Of a stretch of 10,366 bases of DNA, positions 6,052-10,366 are shown piece by piece. This stretch comes from Deinococcus sp. Its GTDB lineage: Bacteria; Deinococcota; Deinococci; Deinococcales; Thermaceae. Every line of letters begins with the position of its first letter. Position 1 is the first letter of the stretch. The notes beneath the pieces were generated by a model, which had not been told where the DNA came from, ran no database searches, and was given only the letters and a program-made list of their open reading frames with translations. The position numbers were made by a program, and so were the translations under genes. The DNA lies in contig JAMCQK010000115.1 of assembly GCA_023382135.1 (NCBI GenBank), forward strand, positions 1 through 10,366, written 5' to 3'.

Positions 6052-6966
6052 CTAATCGAGGAGCGCCTCCACAAATTCGCCCGCGTCGAAAGGTTGTAGG
6101 TCCTCGGCCTTTTCGCCCACGCCAATGAACCTGATAGGTACACCAAGCTCTCGCACGATGGGCACCAGCACCCCGCCTTTAGCGCTGCCGTCCAGCTTTG
6201 TGACTACTGTGCCGGTAAGGGTCACCGCTTGGTTAAATTTCTTGGCCTGCTCCAATCCATTCTGGCCGGTCACGGCGTCAATCACCAGCCAGACCTCGGC
6301 GGGTTCGCCGGGATCGGCTTTGCCAATGGACCGTTTCACCTTGGAAAGCTCTTCCATCAGGTTGTGCTTGGTGTGGAGTCTGCCGGCGGTGTCCACAATC
6401 AAGAGGTCAAACGCGCGCGCTCTGCGGGCCTGGGCCGCGTCAAAGGCCAGGGCTGCCGGGTCGGCGCCTTCAGCGGCTTGCAGCACGGGGATACCCAGGC
6501 GCTCACCCCAGAGGCCAAGCTGCGCCCCTCCGGCGGCACGGAAGGTGTCGCCTGCGCAGAACATCACCTTCTTTCCCTGGCTCTGGAAGTACTGGCCCAG
6601 CTTGGCGATGGTGGTGGTCTTGCCCGCGCCGTTCACGCCCACCACCAGAATCACCTTGCCCTGGAGCTCTACGGCGGACTTCCTGGCGTCCGGTTTGAAA
6701 CCGAGCTTTCTCAGTTTGGCGCGGCGGGCGTCGGGCTCTAGGTGCAGCACCAGGGCTTCTTTGAGCGCTTGGCGCAGGTTAGCCTTGCCGGAGGCCTTGA
6801 CCTCTTCCAGAATTTCCTGCGTGGCCTCCACCCCCACATCGGCTGCGATCAGGGCGAACTCGAGGTCCTCGAGGGCCTCCTCTGGCCTGGCGGCCCAGGG
6901 TACGGTCTTGGCCAGGGTTCCGCGGGTTTTGCTAAGGCCTTCCTTGAGGCGGGCGAACCAGCTCAT
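6052..6966 (-). CDS. ftsY: Signal recognition particle receptor FtsY
   Basis: Membrane-associated SRP GTPase that docks the Ffh-ribosome complex at the translocon for co-translational insertion. The 304-residue protein is nearly only the NG domain: a helical N domain (about 1-95), then GTPase motifs GVNGAGKT (110-117), DTFRAA (140-145), DTAGR (192-196), TKLDG (256-260) and the closing GVGEKAEDLQPF (282-293). FIGVGEKAEDLQPF with a C-terminal amphipathic helix and no M domain separates FtsY from Ffh. The long acidic A domain of E. coli FtsY is missing; the basic N-terminal helix starting MSWFARLKEGL probably binds the membrane. The start at 6966 is preferred over an ATG at 7017 because GAAGGG lies just before it and family proteins begin here. 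It is divergent from xdhA. Confidence 0.96.
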   Translation of the reverse strand: MSWFARLKEGLSKTRGTLAKTVPWAARPEEALEDLEFALIAADVGVEATQEILEEVKASGKANLRQALKEALVLHLEPDARRAKLRKLGFKPDARKSAVELQGKVILVVGVNGAGKTTTIAKLGQYFQSQGKKVMFCAGDTFRAAGGAQLGLWGERLGIPVLQAAEGADPAALAFDAAQARRARAFDLLIVDTAGRLHTKHNLMEELSKVKRSIGKADPGEPAEVWLVIDAVTGQNGLEQAKKFNQAVTLTGTVVTKLDGSAKGGVLVPIVRELGVPIRFIGVGEKAEDLQPFDAGEFVEALLD

Positions 6967-7043
6967 GCCCTTCAGTCTATTGGCCAAACCCGGGTTCAAA
7001 ACCGTGTAGTCGTCCAATCACAGTTTTACGCGCGCGTGAGGTC

Positions 7044-7073
7044 TAGAATGGCCCTTGACGTTTCTTTGGAGGT
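7044..7073 (+). promoter_or_regulatory. -10 box and ribosome binding site of xdhA
   Basis: TAGAAT (7044-7049) is a good -10 box. It overlaps the in-frame ATG at 7048, so that ATG would lie upstream of the transcription start and probably is not used. GGAGGT (7068-7073) then lies four bases before the GTG at 7078, a canonical spacing. No clear -35 box is seen 17 bases upstream of the -10. Confidence 0.5.
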
Positions 7074-7077
7074 GCCA

Positions 7078-9144
7078 GTGGAGTTTTCGCTCAATGGGGA
7101 GCGGGTAAAAGTAGAAGGAGTAGACCCGCATACTACCTTGTTGGACTGGGTGCGTTCGCGGGGCCTTACCGGCTCCAAGGAAGGTTGTGCCGAGGGCGAG
7201 TGTGGCGCCTGCACGGTGGTATGGGTGCGGCAGGGCTTGGAGGGCGCTTATTACCAGGCGGTGAATAGCTGTTTGCTGCTTCTGCCCATGCTGGAAGGGC
7301 AGGAGGTGTACACGGTGGAGGCCCTGGCCCAGGAAGGCGGGCTCGCGCCCGTGCAGCAGGCGATGGTGCGCACGGGTGGTTCACAGTGTGGTTACTGCAC
7401 GCCGGGGTTTGTGATGAGCATCTTCGCCGAGCAGTACCGGCGAGGGGAAAGGGAGTTCGACATAGAAGCGCTGCACGGCAACCTGTGCCGCTGCACCGGC
7501 TACCGTCCTATTCAGGATGCGGCCCGCTCGCTTGCTCCGGTTGAAGCGGGTGACCCTTTTCGGCAACGCTTGAAGCTGCCGCCACCTGCGTTGAAAGAAG
7601 CTCATTACCGTGCGGACGGCGGATATTTCTACCGGCCCGAAAAGCTCAAAGACGCCGTCGCCTACCTCTGGCAAAACCCAGGCGCCAAAGTGGTGGCGGG
7701 TGGCACCGACCTGGCGGTGGAAGCGAACCTTCGGTACTCTCGCTGGGAGAGGATGGTCGGCCTCGAGGCCCTGGATGAGCTCAAAATTTTCCAAGACACA
7801 CAGAGCGTGCTGGAGCTTGGCGCGGGGCTCTCGCTCTCCGAAATTGAAGCGTATGTCCATGCGATGCTTGATGCCCCCCAGGCTCTCCAGGAATGGTTTA
7901 AACTCTTCGCCTCTCCGCTCATCCGGAACCGCGCCACCTTGGGCGGAAACCTGGCCACCGCTTCACCCATCGGGGACTCGGCGCCTTTGCTGTTGGCGCT
8001 GGGCGCCCAGGCCAGGCTTGCCAGTGCCAAGGGCGAGCGCACGGGCGGTTCACAGTGTGGTTACTGCACGCCGGGGTTTGTGATGAGCATCTTCGCCGAG
8101 CAGTACCGGCGAGGGGAAAGGGAGTTCGACATAGAAGCGCTGCACGGCAACCTGTGCCGCTGCACCGGCTACCGTCCTATTCAGGATGCGGCCCGCTCGC
8201 TTGCTCCGGTTGAAGCGGGTGACCCTTTTCGGCAACGCTTGAAGCTGCCGCCACCTGCGTTGAAAGAAGCTCATTACCGTGCGGACGGCGGATATTTCTA
8301 CCGGCCCGAAAAGCTCAAAGACGCCGTCGCCTACCTCTGGCAAAACCCAGGCGCCAAAGTGGTGGCGGGTGGCACCGACCTGGCGGTGGAAGCGAACCTT
8401 CGGTACTCTCGCTGGGAGAGGATGGTCGGCCTCGAGGCCCTGGATGAGCTCAAAATTTTCCAAGACACACAGAGCGTGCTGGAGCTTGGCGCGGGGCTCT
8501 CGCTCTCCGAAATTGAAGCGTATGTCCATGCGATGCTTGATGCCCCCCAGGCTCTCCAGGAATGGTTTAAACTCTTCGCCTCTCCGCTCATCCGGAACCG
8601 CGCCACCTTGGGCGGAAACCTGGCCACCGCTTCACCCATCGGGGACTCGGCGCCTTTGCTGTTGGCGCTGGGCGCCCAGGCCAGGCTTGCCAGTGCCAAG
8701 GGCGAGCGGAAAATTCCCTTGGACCAGTTCTTTTTGGGCTATAGAAAGACGGCGCTTCAGGCAGGCGAACTGGTGGTCTCGATTTTGCTTCCCAAACCCT
8801 TCCCAAAGCGGAGCCGCTTTTACAAAATTGCCAAACGCAAAGCCGACGATATCAGCTCGGTGGCGTTTGCCATCGCGCTCGATCTAACCGCGGACCAGAA
8901 AGTTCAAAACATCCGGCTGGGTCTGGGCGGTGTGGCCGCCACGCCTATCCGCGCCCTGGAAGCCGAACAAGTCCTGCGGGGTGAAACCTGGGGCCTGGAT
9001 GCTGTGCGCAAAGCGCAAGCGCTGCTAGGAGAAACGCTTAAGCCCATTGATGACCACCGCGCAAGCGCGCGCTACCGCCTGGAAATGACCCAGAAGCTGC
9101 TCGAAAAGTTCTATTTTGAAACCGCGGGGGAGGTGCCTGCGTGA
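7078..9144 (+). CDS. xdhA: Xanthine dehydrogenase-type small subunit (2x[2Fe-2S], FAD) with internal 223-aa duplication
   Basis: Iron-sulfur/FAD subunit that carries electrons from the molybdenum subunit to NAD or another acceptor. From GTG 7078 it has 688 residues: plant-type [2Fe-2S] domain (Cys37, 42, 45, 65), helical [2Fe-2S] core (GSQCGYCTPG and GNLCRCTGY, Cys104, 107, 137, 139), FAD-binding domain (AGGTDL 207-212; RNRATLGGNLATASPIGDSA 283-302). Residues about 99-321 are then repeated exactly as 322-544 (Cys327, 330, 360, 362; second AGGTDL 430-435), followed by the CO-dehydrogenase-type flavoprotein C-terminal domain (about 545-688). One copy alone would give 465 residues, close to Rhodobacter XdhA (462). 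ATG 7048 is an alternative start adding ten residues, but it overlaps the -10 box. Its stop overlaps the xdhB start. XdhA identity is firm; whether this enlarged form folds is unknown. Confidence 0.9.
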   Translation: MEFSLNGERVKVEGVDPHTTLLDWVRSRGLTGSKEGCAEGECGACTVVWVRQGLEGAYYQAVNSCLLLLPMLEGQEVYTVEALAQEGGLAPVQQAMVRTGGSQCGYCTPGFVMSIFAEQYRRGEREFDIEALHGNLCRCTGYRPIQDAARSLAPVEAGDPFRQRLKLPPPALKEAHYRADGGYFYRPEKLKDAVAYLWQNPGAKVVAGGTDLAVEANLRYSRWERMVGLEALDELKIFQDTQSVLELGAGLSLSEIEAYVHAMLDAPQALQEWFKLFASPLIRNRATLGGNLATASPIGDSAPLLLALGAQARLASAKGERTGGSQCGYCTPGFVMSIFAEQYRRGEREFDIEALHGNLCRCTGYRPIQDAARSLAPVEAGDPFRQRLKLPPPALKEAHYRADGGYFYRPEKLKDAVAYLWQNPGAKVVAGGTDLAVEANLRYSRWERMVGLEALDELKIFQDTQSVLELGAGLSLSEIEAYVHAMLDAPQALQEWFKLFASPLIRNRATLGGNLATASPIGDSAPLLLALGAQARLASAKGERKIPLDQFFLGYRKTALQAGELVVSILLPKPFPKRSRFYKIAKRKADDISSVAFAIALDLTADQKVQNIRLGLGGVAATPIRALEAEQVLRGETWGLDAVRKAQALLGETLKPIDDHRASARYRLEMTQKLLEKFYFETAGEVPA
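7371..8039 (+). repeat. 669-bp direct tandem repeat, copy 1 (inside xdhA)
   Basis: First of two head-to-tail copies, reading base for base the same as 8040-8708 except T at 7377 against C at 8046 (GGT and GGC, both Gly). The unit is 223 codons and keeps the frame. It covers the conserved core of the helical [2Fe-2S] domain and essentially the whole FAD-binding domain. The trinucleotide GCG precedes copy 1 and ends each copy, a small microhomology at the breakpoint. Confidence 0.97.
8040..8708 (+). repeat. 669-bp direct tandem repeat, copy 2 (inside xdhA)
   Basis: Second copy, directly abutting the first, and the one that continues into the normal C-terminal domain of XdhA from 8709. Homology stops at 8709 (G against C at 8040). 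No inverted ends, integrase gene or target-site features surround the unit, so it is a simple tandem duplication, not a mobile element. Confidence 0.97.
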
Positions 9145-10366
9145 AGCCAGGACCCGAGAACCTCCGCTTGGGAAAAGACTTTGTGGGGAAGCCGCTTCCG
9201 CACGAGAGCGCACCCTTGCACGTTACCGGCGAAGCCCTTTACACCGATGACCTTGCCGTCAAGTTTCCTGGCGCGTTACAGGCCTGGCCGGTGATGGCGC
9301 CTCATGCCCACGCGCGGGTAATTTCGCTAGACGACTCCGCTGCTTATCTGATACCTGGAGTGGTGGCGGTACTCGGCGCCAAAGATGTTCCCGGCGAGAA
9401 CGATACCGGTAGTGCGCGCCACGACGAACCGCTTTTTCCCAGTGAGGTGCAGTACCATTCGCAGCCGGTGGCCTGGGTGCTTGCCGAAACGCTGGAAGCC
9501 GCCAGGAATGGCACAGCCCAGGTCAAGGTTGAATACCAAGCCCTGCCCGCAATCCTGACCCTGCAAGAAGCTATCAGGCAAAAAAGTTTTCACTCAGGCC
9601 CCTTCCGCTTGTCGCGTGGGTTCTGCCAGAGGCAGACGGCCTCAAGCCCGAAAACGCTTTCGGGCAGCTTTGAGATGGGCGGCCAGGAGCATTTTTACCT
9701 AGAAACCCATGCATCTTTTGCTTACATGGATGAATCGGGTGGGGTTGTGGTCCACTCCTCAACCCAGCACCCCAGCGAAACGCAAGAGGTTGTCGCGCGC
9801 GTGCTGGGGGTTCCCAGAAACCAGGTGGTGGTCCAGAGCTTACGGATGGGCGGAGGTTTTGGCGGCAAGGAAGTACAGGCGAACCCCTTTGCAGCAGTTG
9901 CGGCACTGGGCGCGTTCAGGACGGGCAGGCCGGTGCGCGTGCGGCTTTCGCGCCAACTGGACATGCTGCTCACTGGCAAGCGGCACCCTTTTTTGGCCAA
10001 ATACCGCGTGGGCTTTGAGCCTTCGGGCGAACTCCGTGCGCTGCAACTAGAACTCTATTCGGACGGCGGCTGGAGCCTGGATCTTTCCGAGCCGGCGCGA
10101 CTGGTACCGATGTTCCACGTGGACAATGCCTATTTCATTCCAGACCTCGAGGCCACCGGCCACGTCTGCAAGACGCACAAGACATCCCAGACGGCTTTCC
10201 GGGGATTTGGCGGCCCGCAAGGGATGTTGGTGATCGAGGAGATCATCAGCCGCGTGGCAAAGACCTTGGGTCTCGCCGCCGATCTAGTTCGCGAAAGAAA
10301 CTTTTACCGCCAGGGCCAGAGCACCCACTATGGGCAAGTGGTCAAGGAACACAACGCGGCTTTCCA
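9141..10366 (+). CDS. xdhB: Xanthine dehydrogenase-type molybdopterin subunit (3' partial)
   Basis: Catalytic molybdenum subunit of the enzyme formed with the upstream gene product; the family hydroxylates purines, aldehydes or N-heterocycles. GTG 9141 overlaps the xdhA stop (GTGA), with GGAGG (9129-9133) seven bases before it, so translation is probably coupled. The frame is open to the window end; 408 residues are seen of about 770 usual. Motifs: GGQEHFYLET (180-189), STQ with Gln209 (bovine Gln767), GGGFGGKE with the catalytic Glu244 (bovine Glu802), TGKRHPF (278-284) and AFRGFGGPQ with Arg354 and Phe356 (bovine Arg912, Phe914). The position of bovine Arg880, 78 residues after the Glu as in bovine and Rhodobacter enzymes, is Val322. 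The xdhB symbol follows overall similarity; the substrate may differ. Residues 161-170 are unlike the family. Confidence 0.92.
   Translation, partial: MKPGPENLRLGKDFVGKPLPHESAPLHVTGEALYTDDLAVKFPGALQAWPVMAPHAHARVISLDDSAAYLIPGVVAVLGAKDVPGENDTGSARHDEPLFPSEVQYHSQPVAWVLAETLEAARNGTAQVKVEYQALPAILTLQEAIRQKSFHSGPFRLSRGFCQRQTASSPKTLSGSFEMGGQEHFYLETHASFAYMDESGGVVVHSSTQHPSETQEVVARVLGVPRNQVVVQSLRMGGGFGGKEVQANPFAAVAALGAFRTGRPVRVRLSRQLDMLLTGKRHPFLAKYRVGFEPSGELRALQLELYSDGGWSLDLSEPARLVPMFHVDNAYFIPDLEATGHVCKTHKTSQTAFRGFGGPQGMLVIEEIISRVAKTLGLAADLVRERNFYRQGQSTHYGQVVKEHNAAF

Noticed and set aside
6037..6052. GGCTGTT/AACAGGCC hairpin at the ftsY stop as a terminator
   Set aside because: The stem needs a bulge and overlaps the stop codon, with no T run after it on the minus strand.
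6125..7009. A 294-codon + strand frame opposite ftsY
   Set aside because: It is rich in Ser, Ala, Pro and Arg with no domain logic, and lies wholly antisense to a clear FtsY.
6742..7077. Upstream extension of the xdhA frame by over 100 residues
   Set aside because: The extension is antisense to the ftsY N-terminus and precedes the promoter and ribosome binding site of xdhA; [2Fe-2S] subunits of this family start at the chosen site.
7381..8529. Two identical 159-codon minus-strand frames (7381-7860 and 8050-8529)
   Set aside because: They are the same antisense frame appearing twice because of the tandem duplication, not a gene pair.
7371..8708. Insertion sequence or CRISPR array as cause of the repeat
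   Set aside because: There is no transposase, terminal inverted repeat or spacer structure; the unit is purely xdhA coding sequence.

Overview
The window looks like chromosomal DNA from a Deinococcota/Thermaceae-type bacterium, most likely a Meiothermus-like thermophile. This is inferred from the GC-rich sequence, the frequent CTCGAG hexamers, a UvrC N-terminus and GIY-YIG region that read as Thermus-like, an FtsY without the long acidic N-terminal extension, and promoters that look close to or at the start codon. There are no tRNA, rRNA, CRISPR or transposase genes.

Layout. 2-1585 (+): the end of a sugar ABC-transporter permease (MalG type), followed 15 bp later by a short GH15-like glycosidase; together they suggest an oligosaccharide uptake and hydrolysis operon. 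1681-3501 (-): uvrC, the nucleotide-excision-repair endonuclease. 3616-4767 (+): an unrecognised lipoprotein and a small membrane protein, probably co-transcribed. 4833-5231 (+): an unrecognised cytosolic protein with an alternating HxHxHxH motif and a probable leaderless promoter. 5306-5707 (-): a DsbB/BdbC-type disulfide-bond oxidoreductase. 5708-6051: gene-free stretch with several short palindromes and a degenerate hairpin repeat. 6052-6966 (-): ftsY, the SRP receptor GTPase. 7078-10366 (+): an xdhA-xdhB pair for a molybdenum hydroxylase of the xanthine dehydrogenase family, overlapping by GTGA and cut by the window end.

The outstanding feature is in xdhA. A 669-bp segment (7371-8039) is repeated head-to-tail at 8040-8708 with a single base difference. 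The unit is a multiple of three and the frame stays open, so the gene predicts one protein with one plant-type [2Fe-2S] domain, two copies of the helical [2Fe-2S] core plus FAD-binding domain, and one C-terminal FAD-subunit domain. It is 688 residues instead of the 465 it would have with one copy. This is a very recent duplication, a reversible recombination-prone allele, or an assembly error. A second point is in XdhB: the arginine that contacts the purine substrate in xanthine dehydrogenases (bovine Arg880, Rhodobacter Arg310) is a valine (Val322), while the catalytic glutamate (Glu244) is kept, so the substrate may not be xanthine.
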